This document shows positions 35,192-45,590 of a DNA stretch of 64,000 nucleotides, piece by piece. The notes under the pieces are model-generated. The model did no database searches and had not been told where the DNA came from. It was given only the letters and a program-made list of their open reading frames with translations. The DNA lies in contig JADCRB010000114.1 in the NCBI GenBank assembly GCA_021464245.1, positions 3,720,001 through 3,784,000 on the forward strand, read 5' to 3'. The number at the start of each line of letters is the position of its first letter. Within the stretch, counting starts at the first letter, position 1. The DNA comes from Carallia brachiata. Lineage: Eukaryota; Streptophyta; Magnoliopsida; Malpighiales; Rhizophoraceae. A program made the translations under genes and the position numbers.

Positions 35192-35754
35192 CAGTTTGTT
35201 TGGAGTGCAGAGAAAGTGAGAGAAAGAAAGAGTGGGGAAAGAAAAGTACAAAGAAATTGAAATAATCCTCTGTTTGGTGAAACAGAGGAAAGAAAATGAG
35301 GCAAAAAACTGGCAAAAATTTTTGACAATCGTACTGTACGGCCGTTCTTTCCAAAAGGGGGAGAAAGCCAGAGAAAAGCAAGACATGTACAGTGAAATGT
35401 TGAAATTGCCCTTGTGCTGTCTGGGAAGTGGCTGTTGGCCGAATATAAAGACCGACGTCTGTGGTCATTGCAACCAGAGTCGACATTGCATATCCAGTTC
35501 AGAAAACACAGATAAAAATCAACGATCTTGGCACAATAATTGAACTGGAATCACCAACAATCAATCAACAACCCCATGTTCAAATTTTTCTCCATGCTCT
35601 CTCAACTGCTCTTGTTAATCACTTGCTCCTTAAAAACCAAGAACAAAAACCTAGTCAAGAAATTAAACCCAAAAATCCAGCTACCGAGTTTTGTTTCCCA
35701 AATGGAAAAAAAAAAAGCAAAGAAAAAAAAAATTTCCATCCACAGCTTCACGCC

Positions 35755-35775
35755 CGAGAGAGAGAGAGAGAGAGG
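35755..35775 (+). repeat. (GA)n microsatellite
   Basis: GA repeats inside the 1.54-kb TIR element, followed by a GGTGGT tract. They explain the Arg/Glu-rich and Pro/Leu-rich frames on the two strands here. Confidence 0.9.
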
Positions 35776-36239
35776 AAGAGGAGGTGGTGGTGGTGAAGGA
35801 ATCGGTAGCAAGTGAGGGAAGTGACCATGAACTAAAAGGCCACTAGTAACTACAAAATATTAAATCCATTTAAATAATAACTTTAAAAAAAAAAAAAGGG
35901 CCAGAAGTCCCAAAATTTGGGTTGGTGGGTTGCACCAGTACCATCGTCCTTTGGAAGACCCCAAAGTTAGGGTTTAAGATTGTTTGGCATGCGAAAAAGT
36001 CAAAAACATCGAGAAAATTAGTGACAAAGAGAAAGAAAGGAGTCATCAAAGAGAGAAATAAGGGTGGAAGAGGAGAGAAAATGAGAAAGGAAGCAGAGGC
36101 CATTTTATTTATTTTTTATTTAATTATCTTTTTATTTTTACTAATTATAAAAAAATCAATTACATATAACATGTCACGTAATCAAATTTTTACCTGTAAG
36201 TGTATCACGTATGCATAAATTTGTTAAGTTGACTGTGCG

Positions 36240-36343
36240 TTAAATTCGTTACAAAAGTAATTTAACTGTAATAAATTTATTACTTTTCAAAATTTATGTC
36301 AAATTTATTATTTGACCTAAAGTTGGTAATTTTTTTATATTAA
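36240..36343. mobile_element. Partial copy of the 36773-37126 MITE family
   Basis: The words AAATTTATTACTTTT, AAATTTATTATTT and TTTTTTTATATTAA follow the same order as the right arm of the fold-back element at 37000-37126. It lies within the 1.54-kb TIR element. Confidence 0.4.
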
Positions 36344-36772
36344 TCTAAAAATTTAGCAGGTTATAAGTGTGGAATCCAAATTTGTGATAAAAAAAATTTT
36401 TTATTAATCATTTCAGTTAAATTTTAACACGTTCTAACTGTAGAATCTAAATTTATAACAAAAATTTTTTATTTTCATGCCAGATCATCGTATGTCATTT
36501 TTAATATTAGCTTTGGGGGCATAAATGTCATTTTTAATATTAAAATTTTATTTCCCTCCACTTTCTCCTCATATCCAAACAAATCATTCTTTTCTTACTA
36601 TTTTCTTTCCTTATATTTCTCTTATCACTCCAAACACATGAAAGAAAATTAGATTCTCTCCCTCCACTTTCTTTCTCACCACTTTCTTTCTCTTCACTCT
36701 CTCTCCCCACCCCTTTTGCACTCCAAACATAGTGTTAATAAATTAGGTCACCCAACTAAAGAAGTAATAGGA

Positions 36773-37126
36773 TTAATATACAAAAATATCACTAATTTTG
36801 TGTAATATAATAAATCTAACACTAACTTAAAAAAATAACAATTTACCTCTCTTTGAATTTTTGTGTAACAAATCTAACATATAATAATTTCATATAAACA
36901 TAATCTATCAGTTTCGATAACTGATTTATAAAAATATATCTGATATGTTAGTATTTGGTTACATGTATAATTATCACATTATCGAAACAGATAAATTATA
37001 TTTAAGAAATTTTACGGTGTATTAAATTTATTACAAAAAAATTCAAAGAAGAATAAACTGTTACTTTTTAAAATTAATGCTAGATTTGTTATTTTATACA
37101 AAATTAGTGATATTTTTGTATATTAA
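36773..37126. mobile_element. Fold-back MITE, about 354 bp
   Basis: The left arm begins TTAATATACAAAAATATCAC and the inverse of the right arm is identical over that stretch. Both continue with TAATTTTGT and a near-match across about 110 bases (36773-36885 against 37126-37000). The central loop holds a smaller palindrome around TTTCGATAA and TTATCGAAAC. No coding capacity. Confidence 0.8.
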
Positions 37127-38050
37127 CAAAATAATATGATGCCTACGTTGCCTATAAACATGCCTATAAAGACAAAATACGATTTTTAAGGAAATTATAT
37201 AATACTTGTGAGGAAATTATACTACGATTTTTTGGACATTATTATGAGTTTTTGGAGACAATAGACCCTACACTTGTACAAAGGCAATTCACTCAAACAT
37301 AATTTGCCCAATACACTGTATTAAATTAAAGCTTTTTAAATGTTTTAATTTATTTACTAACACTTATTAATTTAAAATTTCAAATTGAAAATATTTGTTT
37401 TAAAATTTCAATATCACTTTCAGTGAAATTAATCAATTTCTTTGAAAATATAATTACATAAATGTTAAGCTTACTAATAATAGAAGAGATGCTGTCTTTA
37501 AATCCACAATGTATAAGTTCAACGAAACAAATTATAACAACCACAATACTTTTGGTGTATAATGTCAAAATCTTGCGGCTTTTATAACACTTTCCGTTAA
37601 GTTAATCAAATTCCACGGAAAAATAATTAAATAAAAGTTCAGCCTGCTAACAATATAACATGTCTGGATAATAATAATGTTATCTTGTACCTAAGTGGTG
37701 ACCCATATATAACATATCAACAATCAAATCTATCTAGACAGTAGTGATATATATAAGTCCCTATTCATATGCCTACAGGACACGATAGGATGCATATAAG
37801 AAATCTATACGACAGTTCTAAAGGAACTTGACTTCTTCGATAAGGAAACAATATGACGTCTGAATTGAAATATATGACGAATATAAGAATAACATAAGAC
37901 GTTTTTGAAAAAATTATAGGATGCCTATGAAAAATAATATGACAGCTCTCTGGACATCTTTATGAGACTTTGTAAACGATATATGCCAAACTTGTGCAAA
38001 CGTAATTCACTCAAATATAATTTGTCAAATGTACTATATTAACTATTATT
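37127..38050. repeat. Degenerate ATACGAC-module region, right part
   Basis: Two diverged copies of a roughly 190-bp block (about 37130-37320 and 37850-38045) end in the shared words ACTTGT, CAATTCACTCAAA, ATAATTTG and CCAAA/TACACTGTATTA-like sequence. Each is preceded by modules such as AAATACGA, ATACGACAG and ATATGACG. They match the modules left of the 1.54-kb insertion, so both parts probably belong to one older element. Confidence 0.45.
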
Positions 38051-38640
38051 ACTATTAATCAAGCTGTTATATGACAACAATTTACCTTAATTGATTTATT
38101 TACATTTTTAACTTGTCCTTGTATAGTTTTGTTGTTAAGAACCTCTTCTAAAGATATAGTCCTTTTTTTTTTTTGTTTCACACAATCACGTACTCTTATT
38201 CGTGTTTTATATTCTTCATAACTCTCATATATTAATTTTAAATATATCTTACGTAATAAAAAATAGTTTTTTTTACATAATTAAGATCATAATATTTAAT
38301 TCTTTCGTTGATGAACAGCAACAAATCCGCCGTTTAGAAAAATGAGAATTTAATTCACATTCTTAAAACAAACCAACCGTACATTTGTATGCCATAAACC
38401 AATAAACGAGCAGGACACGTATGTCTAACGCAGTGGCCAATAACATTAAATAATTTATCTATTTTTTTAATTTAATACATATTTTACAATTTAATAATTT
38501 AAATTACAATATAGTTACCGTACACTCACAATTACTTTGTCATTTAGAATTTTACATAAGTTTCAAAAATAAATCTTGAAAAATCGAGATTTGTGGAATC
38601 TACGGAAGTTACTCTTCTAATAGTTACATAGTTTTTTTAA
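38050..38640. other. Intergenic; no gene seen
   Basis: AT-rich spacer. No ORF or RNA gene is supported. Confidence 0.55.
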
Positions 38641-38879
38641 AAAATAATTATATAATTCATTTAACAGTATTTAATAATTTATCTATTTTTTATTTTTTAA
38701 ATTTTAATAATATGATTATATATATCAATTTTTTGCTATTTTATTATTATTAAAATATTAATACCCAGTAATTTTTTTTAAATCTGTTGGAAAAGAAATT
38801 ACTTTTGCATTTATTACAAAATAATAAAAAAAACCACTTACTTACAATCCACCTAATATAAATCTTCTTTTGTTCTTCC

Positions 38880-38942
38880 CCACACACACACCCTCCCGCG
38901 CCCCCCTCCCCTCAACCATCGCGGGGGCCCCCGGGGCCCAAA
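38880..38942 (+). repeat. GC-rich, partly palindromic block
   Basis: CA repeats are followed by C-rich sequence and GGGGGCCCCCGGGGCCC. It is strikingly GC-rich against a background of roughly two-thirds A+T. The paralogous site near 44470 has only a short CCCCCCGGG tract. Confidence 0.8.
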
Positions 38943-39089
38943 AGAAGGTGACAATACTTCACCTGTATAAATTTGCCAAGCTCCGATGCCCAAAAACACC
39001 AAAACATACTCGCCCAAGTCCTAAGTTTAAACAACCAAAGTCTCTTGCTGGATGATTAAACGCAACAACACAAACGCAACAAATATTAA

Positions 39090-39293
39090 AATCCCATCAG
39101 TGGGCATTGGTGTGAGTAACAGGGACTCGTCATCGGTTAACCAGAAGTCTCCAGTTCGAATTTCTAGAAATGCAGTCAGTTAAATACTCACTGGGAGACC
39201 TTTACCGCCTTTCGAAATCCTGTTCAGGTCGGTTCAAATTAGTCAGCCCATTAGTTTAGATACTGGACGATTTTAGACCTAAAAACATATATA
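39090..39293 (+). mobile_element. SINE-like insertion
   Basis: It contains CCAGTTCGAATTT at about 39151-39163, a B-box match, and a weaker A-box candidate (GTGAGTAACAGGG) about 40 bases upstream. The sequence is absent at the equivalent point of the paralogous segment, which supports an insertion. The 3' end runs into AT-rich sequence near 39285. Confidence 0.5.
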
Positions 39294-39579
39294 TATCCAA
39301 ATCCCTGTTGGCAGACTGCACTACTTCGCAAGTCCGTCTCCCATATTTGATCGCTCTGTTCCACAAATAACTATACTCATACTTTTTTTTTGGTTGCTTT
39401 TTTGTTATGACAATTCTGCTTTTCACCACGAGCTTGAGATTTACCTTGTCTTCTTCTTTTTGTTTTTTTATTTTTTACTTTATTTCTACAAATTGTCCTA
39501 ACAACGTCCAAAAGGGGAAGGAAGATCAATTGGAAGGAAGCAAACAAGAGGGTGAGATATGAGAGGAAGTGGAATAACC

Positions 39580-39921
39580 ATGGCGAGTTTTAGCAGATTT
39601 GCAGATCTTTCACATCATGGCTTTGACGGTGTCAACAGTCCTTCGACCCTTTATGGTCCACGTAATGGCATTTTAAAGGTTGACTGTGCACAATACCGAT
39701 AAGTTCTGTGGAACCCTGAAACTAGAGAATACAGAGAACTGCCACACCCAGGTCGTCGTCCGTGGTATATTTATCTAGAATCCTATGGATTTGGATGGGA
39801 TCCAATAACTAAAGTTCACAAAGTGGTCATCGTTAAAGAAATTGAGCACCAAAATATTGATTTAGTTGCTATGGTTCACACCTTAGGAACAGAACATTGG
39901 AACGACTGGATGCTAGACTAG
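39580..39921 (+). pseudogene. F-box-associated (FBA) domain relic, copy 1
   Basis: A frame from the ATG at 39580 reads 113 codons with one internal stop (TAA, 39700-39702) and ends at a TAG (39919-39921). It contains YGPRNGILKV, VLWNPETREYRELPHP and YGFGWDPITKVHKVV. These match the FBA region of plant F-box proteins, which recruit substrates to SCF ubiquitin ligases. The N-terminal F-box itself is not visible upstream, and the C-terminal half of the domain is missing. It is therefore a truncated, non-functional copy. Confidence 0.75.
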
Positions 39922-39929
39922 GCGGGGTT

Positions 39930-40746
39930 TAGAGGTCTGTATCAATTTACATGTCACACATATGGTCTTAAGAATATTGGGTTAATATTATCCTTATCAC
40001 TTCTATTAAACTCTCAATTTCCAACATGAAAAAGAGGGTAGAATTTATCGAAATGAAAAACATCTAATTGTTCAATGGGTCTTATAATAGACAAAAAAAA
40101 AAAAAAAACTATAGCTTGTCCAGTTTTAAGTTGGCTGCCAGTTCACTAGAATCATTCCCTTTTTATCCAGTGTTGCAACCAACAACAATAAACACGTTGA
40201 TTCGATACAGGTGGAAGTATTATCCCCCCCAATAAAAAGTAACAAAAAATTCAGGGACCGAGAAATCTCGGATAATGGACAAAATTATTAGAATTATATA
40301 CCTTACGCCGGTTGATTTAGGAGCTTGCAATGTTTAATGCACAACAGATGAAAAGCTCAATTCAAATAATAGAATATCTGAGTTTTCAGATCAGTTCTTG
40401 CTTGCTGAGTTGCTTCTTATCCTTACGATTGGCCTATTTGAACTAGTATACCTTTCCTTGACCTATAAACCACTGTTCCCAATATGCTACGAAAAAACAC
40501 ATCAGATTGTTGAAAAACAGCATCCTGGACTTTTTTATGGATCCCTCCAAATGTGTGTATCAATCTAACTCATTTAGGACTGTAATCTGCAAATGCTGGC
40601 TCTCTTGAATATATATATAAAATTATACAACCTGTTGGACACGTCCCAAGGAAATTTACTATAAACTGTGGTGCTCCAAGCTATCAGAGTGCCTGTCATC
40701 TCTGTATATCAGTATCAGTGTATACATTGGCATTTTTATAGTTTTC
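39930..40746. other. Upstream region of the subtilase relic
   Basis: It has an A-homopolymer near 40090-40107 and a TATATATATAAA word near 40610, about 135 bases before the subtilase ATG, which could be the ancestral TATA box. No other gene is seen. Confidence 0.4.
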
Positions 40747-42966
40747 ATGCCTGCCCTGAAGCAAAAAGGAAGTAGATTGTCAGCAAAGATGTTGGTCATC
40801 TTTCTGATAAGCCTCACTTCAATGGTTAATATCCCTCAAGCAACTGTCGAGAGGGAGAATTTGGAAACTTACATTGTCTTTGTAAAGAAACCGCCATTTT
40901 CATTTGCTGAAGATTTGGATAGCTGGTATAAATCATTTTTGCCAGTTACCACATCAGGATCAGATGAAGAAAGGTTGGTACATTCCTATCGCAATGTCAT
41001 CACTGGTTTTGCTGCTAGATTGACTGCAAAGAAGCAAAAGCCATGGAAAAGAAAGAAGGATTTTTGTGTGCCCGTCCCGCGAGGTTGTTGCCTCTACACA
41101 CAACTCATACTCCTAGCTTCTTGGGTCTGCAAGAAGGTTCTGGCCTTTGGAACAATTCGAATTATGGGAAGGAAGTGATAATTGGAGTTGTAGACTAAGG
41201 GATTACACCCAATCATCCATCTTTCAGTGATGAAGGAATGCCACCACCACCAAAAAAATGAAAGGGAGATGTGAATTCAATGGGACTACTTGTAACAACA
41301 ACCAAATTGGTGCAAGAAACTTTCTTTCCAAAGGAAAGACTCCACTGGACGAGGTTGGACATGGGACTCATACATCTAGCACATCAGCCGGAAGTCCTGT
41401 GCCAGGCACCAGTTTTTATGGTGAATACAATGGCAAAACATCTGGCATTGCACCTTCAGCCCATATGGCAATGTACAAAGCTTGTACTGTAAGTTGCAAG
41501 TATAGTGACATATTGGCTGCAATAGATGGAGCTGTGGATGATGGTGTTGATGCGCTCTTCCTTTCCCTTGGAGGTCCATCTCGTGCATTTTTCGATGATT
41601 GTACTGCAATAGGTGCATATGGGGCTATCCAAAAAGGAGTTTTGTGAGTTGTTCAGCAGGAAATTCTGGTCCTGATAATCATACTTTAAGAAATGAAGCA
41701 CCTTGGATATTGTCAGTAGGGGCCAGCACTGTTGACAGAGAAATAAGAGCAACAGTTTTGCTTGGAAACAAGAAACTGATAGATGGTCAATCACTTCTAT
41801 AACCAAAAAATTTTCCTCCAATGCCATTGCCACTTGTCAACCCAGGAGCAAACTTATCCTCTGGATTATGTCTACCAGGATCGCTCGAAAATTTTGATGT
41901 AGAGGGCAAGATAATACTCTGCCAGAGTAGTGGAGTGGAAGCAACAGATAGAGCGAAAGGTCAAGAAGTGAAGAACAATGATGGTGCTGCTATGATCCTA
42001 ATTAATGACATTAGTTTGGACTATGTCACCAGCGCCCAGGCTCATGTCTTACCAGCATCTGATGTGACTTATGAGGCTGGACAAGCTATCCAAGCATATA
42101 TAAATTCCACCTCATCGCCGGAGGCTTCATATCATATTTGGCAAAACTGTGTACGATCTGCTGGAGGCTCCTCAAGATGCTTCTTTTCCTCAAGAGGTCG
42201 TAGCTTGGCAAGCCCTGGGATCTTGAAACCGGATGTTATAGGCCCTGGCGCGAACATTTTAGCTGCTTGGCAAAATTCTGTTCACAATAGCACCAATTCA
42301 CCAGCACCATTCAATGTGATATCAGGCACCTCAATGTCTTGTCCTCATCTAAGTGGCATCGCAGCTCTGCTGAAAAGTGCACACCCTGAATGGTCACCTG
42401 CTGCCATCAAGTCAGCCATTATGATTACTGCTGATAGGCAAGCCAATTTCAGATCAACAATATGTTCAACAGTTTGTTCCAGCTAGTGTCTTTGTTATGG
42501 GAGCAGGCCATGTGAATGCATCAAAAGCTAGTGATCCAGGGCTTACATATGATATCCAAGCTGATGATTATATTCCTTGCTTATGTGGCCTGAATTATTC
42601 CGATGAAAACGTGGGACTTATCATGCAACGAACTGTGAAATGTTCAAACTACAACAGCATACCTGAAGCTCAGTTAAATTACCCTTCATTCTTTATAATA
42701 CTAGGATTCAATCCATAAACGTACACAAGAACAGTAACTAATGTTGGGAGCCAAACTCATCATACGGCCTTAAGATTAGTGCACCACAAGGAGTAGATGT
42801 TCTGGTAAGACATAATGTGCTAAATTTCACAGGGGAGAACCAGAAAGCAAAATCTTCAGTGACATTCAGCAAATATGGGAACATGACAAGGGGTTTTGCT
42901 CAAGGATACCTAATTTGGAAGTTCAATTCGCGTATCATTAGGAGCCTAAGTGCTGTCATATATTAA
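40747..42966 (+). pseudogene. Subtilisin-like protease (plant SBT family) pseudogene, single exon
   Basis: It is nearly full length, about 740 codons. The start is 40747 or the in-frame ATG at 40789, which opens a signal-peptide-like stretch. In order: the I9 prodomain (ETYIVFVKKP to GFAARLTA), the Asp site GVVD, the His site [12 protein letters not shown], a PA-type insert, and the Ser site GTSMSCPHLSG. The C-terminal fibronectin-like region contains NYPSFF. Breaks are a 1-base deletion near 41033, TAA at 41196 directly after the catalytic Asp, TGA at 41259, a 1-base deletion near 41641 and TAA at 41800. Further on come a local out-of-frame stretch about 42125-42185, a frameshift near 42440, TAA at 42716 and a frameshift near 42760. 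The original stop is at 42964-42966. The family acts in the secretory pathway and cell wall. Confidence 0.92.
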
Positions 42967-43360
42967 CCAAGAATATGCCAGGGGGCCGGGGCTTATGCCA
43001 GCCTGCTAAGTTTAGATTCTTTTCATGCTCAGGGGCCCAATTCTGGTGCCTGAATGTGTGTCTATTTCCTCTGGTGTGAAATTCTTATTAATGCTGAATG
43101 TGTTGGTGTATTGTGGCATAAATGTTTGATTTCCCTTATTCCAGAACAAGTTGTATGATGAGACTTGCCCTTATTTTATGTATTGGATAAATGTCATCCA
43201 TGTAACTCTGTTATATATTTTCCATTACTATCTGGAAAGAAGGCTTCTTCTTTCCATGAGTAAAAAAAGGCTTCTTTCTTTCTTTTATTAACATTTAGTA
43301 TTCCCAGCTTTGCAAGAGGCCGGTACATAGAAAAAAAAAAAAAAAAGAGGGTTACTATGG
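42967..43360. other. Subtilase 3' flank; no gene seen
   Basis: Contains ordinary AT-rich 3' flanking sequence and an A-homopolymer near 43331-43346. No ORF. Confidence 0.5.
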
Positions 43361-43361
43361 A

Positions 43362-43793
43362 GTTTCAAGTAGACGAGTAATATTAACCGCGAGTTTATAT
43401 TTCAAACGATATTAACAGTATGTCAGTAAGTGTGAGGTCAAGGATTCGAATTCCCAACTATTCCTCCCTCCCCCAATTAGTTGGTTTAGGTTGAAAAAAG
43501 TTCAATATATATATAAGTAATGTTAATATGTAATGTTGTGCTTCTTTCTTGCTAAGAAAGTAGTTGTTCTCATGAGATGAAGTATAAGGACACTTACTCA
43601 GTTTCAAGTATACGAGTAATATTAACGCGAACTTATATCTCAAACGATATTGCAGTATATCAGTAAGTGTGAGGTTAAAGATTCGAATTCCCAACTATTT
43701 TCCCTTCCTCCAATTAGTTAGTTTACGTTGAAAAAATTTATATATATATATATATAAAGTAGTCATTCTCATAAGATGAAGTATAGAGATATT
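43362..43793 (+). repeat. Tandem pair of SINE-like repeats, period about 239 bp
   Basis: Units start at 43362 and 43601 with GTTTCAAGTA. Each contains CAAACGATATT, CAGTAAGTGTGAGGT, a B-box-like GATTCGAATTCCC (43443-43455 and 43680-43692) and CAATTAGTTRGTTTA. Each ends in a TATATA run followed by a GAGATGAAGTATA or AGATGAAGTATA word. They look like two head-to-tail copies of one pol III-type sequence. Confidence 0.6.
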
Positions 43794-43799
43794 TAAACA

Positions 43800-44235
43800 A
43801 ACACATGGCTACTTGTTCATCACGTGTTTGTTTAAAAAAATGAGAGAGATGAAATTTTTTTTTTCTTGCATTCAAATACTATTTACTCTCATATATTATG
43901 ATGTTCTGTAGTTTATTATTTTCAATTTTAATACTAAAAATTAAATTTAGCTTGAAATTAATGTTGCACTTATAGATGAAGGTTTATTGTATATTTATTT
44001 TTGTAAATCATACCTATTACATAATAATAATTATTAAACAATAATCCATAATTTAACCAATAATATATATGCATATATCATTGCCATCGTTTTCATGTTC
44101 GTGCAACCTAAATATCCCTTTTTACTGCCATTAAAATAAATAAAAACAACTATAGATGGAAACAAAACCTAAGTTCAAATGTGTAAATCACAAATTTGTG
44201 AGTTTCATTAAACAGTTTAATTTTAAATAATAATA
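43800..44235. other. Intergenic; no gene seen
   Basis: AT-rich spacer with no ORF; a shared word with 32470-32500 occurs near 44170. Confidence 0.5.
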
Positions 44236-44929
44236 ATAAGATAATTATATAATTTATTTAATAGTATCTAACAGTTTATATTTTTTTTATTTTTTTAAAT
44301 TTTAATCATTTAATAATTTATATTACTTTGTTATTTATATTTTAATAATTATGTTATTACTTAGTATATTTTTAATATTTTTGACAAAGAAATGACTTTT
44401 GCAATTATTACAGTATCTAGGGAAAACCACCCTGTTACATTGCACCTAAAATAAATCTTCTTCTGTTCCTCCCCCCGGGTTCAAAAGAGGATGATAATTC
44501 TTTTCCTGTATAAATTTGCCAAGCTCCGAATCCCAAAAACACCAGAACATGCCCTCCCTAATTCTAAGTTGAAACTAAAATTTCCTTTGCTGGATTATTA
44601 AACACAGTGACGGAGTTTCGGATCTAGGAATTGAAGTGAGAAAAGGTAAATAAGTATTTCAATTTTTTTTTTCAACTTTTTCATTGTAAACATCATATAA
44701 ATAATAAAATAATATTATTTTAATATATAGAGTAAACTTCTAGTTAAAAAAAAAATAAAAGAGAATGAGAGTGAAATATAAAATATAAAATTTAGTGAAA
44801 ATAAAATATAAATTTTAATAGAGATATTAATACAAATTTAATTTTTTTTCACACGGTTCTTTTTAATGGAGGCAATTGAGAGAAAACAAAAAACATAAAT
44901 TTAAGGGCTCAGATTCATACACAGAGATT

Positions 44930-45090
44930 TTACATAGAGAAAGTATACATACTGCAATGAGTTTAATTATTTTTGTAACTGTATTTTTTTTTACAATAAA
45001 AAATAATGTGATAATTTTTATATTATATTTTATCAATCTTTTTGCAGAAATAATCAATCTTATTGCAGTATGTATACTTCCTCTGTATAC
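44930..45090. mobile_element. Short TIR MITE, about 160 bp
   Basis: The left end AGAAAGTATACATACTGCAA pairs with the inverse of the right end, AGGAAGTATACATACTGCAA. It lies inside the right duplicated segment and is absent from the left one. Confidence 0.75.
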
Positions 45091-45504
45091 CAGCATCTAG
45101 GTATCAAACTTTTTCACAAATTTAAAGATGAGCAATAAACTTTATATTTTTTTTTTCAGCATCCACTCTCAAAGTGTCCACCCTCAAACAAATGTGGATG
45201 GGCGGTTGATTAAACATAAAAAACATCTCGAAATCCTCGTCTGGCAAACTGCACAACTTCGCAAGTCTCTCTCCCACATTTGATCGCTCTGTTCCACAAA
45301 TAGCTATACTGATTTTTTTTTTCCTTTCTTGTTACATATGCTAATTCTGCTTCTCACCATGAGCTTGAGATTTACCTTGTCTTCTTTTTTTTTTTTTCCC
45401 TTTATTTCTACAAATTATTGTAACAACGTCGAAAAGGGGAAGGAGGATCAATCGGAAGGAATCAAATGAGAGGGTGAAATACGAAAGGAAGTGGGATAAC
45501 GATC

Positions 45505-45590
45505 GCTAACACTTTCAGATCTTTCACATCATGGCTTTGACAGTGTCAACTATCCCGCCACCCTTTTATGGTCCATGTAATGGCATTTTT
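45505..45590 (+). pseudogene. F-box-associated relic, copy 2 (truncated by MULE)
   Basis: DNA from about 45510 matches the start of the FBA relic at 39585-39670 (CTTTCACATCATGGCTTTGA, then TATGGTCCATGTAATGGCAT). It stops where the MULE sequence begins. An indel breaks the frame, and only about 28 codons remain. Confidence 0.65.

Larger units (their letters stand above)
35192..36734. mobile_element. 1.54-kb TIR element with TTA target duplication
   Basis: The left end CAGTTTGTTTGGAGTGCAGA pairs with the inverse of the right end, CACTATGTTTGGAGTGCAAA. Both continue inward into GA-rich subterminal sequence. TTA flanks both sides (35189-35191 and 36735-36737). A 3-bp TTA duplication fits PIF/Harbinger-type elements, and CACTA-type elements also make 3-bp duplications. 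No transposase was found. The interior (about 35400-35815) is less AT-rich and contains overlapping short ORFs on both strands, possibly captured host sequence. Confidence 0.65.
38640..39660 (+). repeat. Duplicated segment, left copy
   Basis: It is paralogous to 44235-45590. Shared ordered words include GTATAAATTTGCCAAGCTCC, ATTTGATCGCTCTGTTCCAC, GAGCTTGAGATTTACCTTGT and CTTTCACATCATGGCTTTGA. This copy alone contains a SINE-like insertion (39090-39293) and a GC-rich block (38880-38942). The other copy has its own insertions instead. Confidence 0.8.
44235..45590 (+). repeat. Duplicated segment, right copy
   Basis: It is paralogous to 38640-39660 with the same ordered words. Between the shared blocks (from about 44607 to 45220) it carries sequence absent from the left copy, including a fold-back MITE. 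Homology to the left copy ends abruptly at GGCATTTT, where a MULE begins. Confidence 0.8.

Noticed and set aside
35175..35815. Overlapping ORFs of 65-111 codons on both strands
   Set aside because: They lie in GA/CT-rich subterminal sequence of the TIR element and disagree between strands. Possible captured DNA is noted as a finding, but no CDS is claimed.
33290..38050. Calling this an intact CACTA transposon
   Set aside because: The modules fit subterminal motifs, but neither CACTA termini nor a transposase could be found, so only a repeat region is annotated.
41376..41833. Minus-strand ORFs opposite the subtilase
   Set aside because: They are antisense shadows of the subtilase relic, which has clear motif order on the plus strand.
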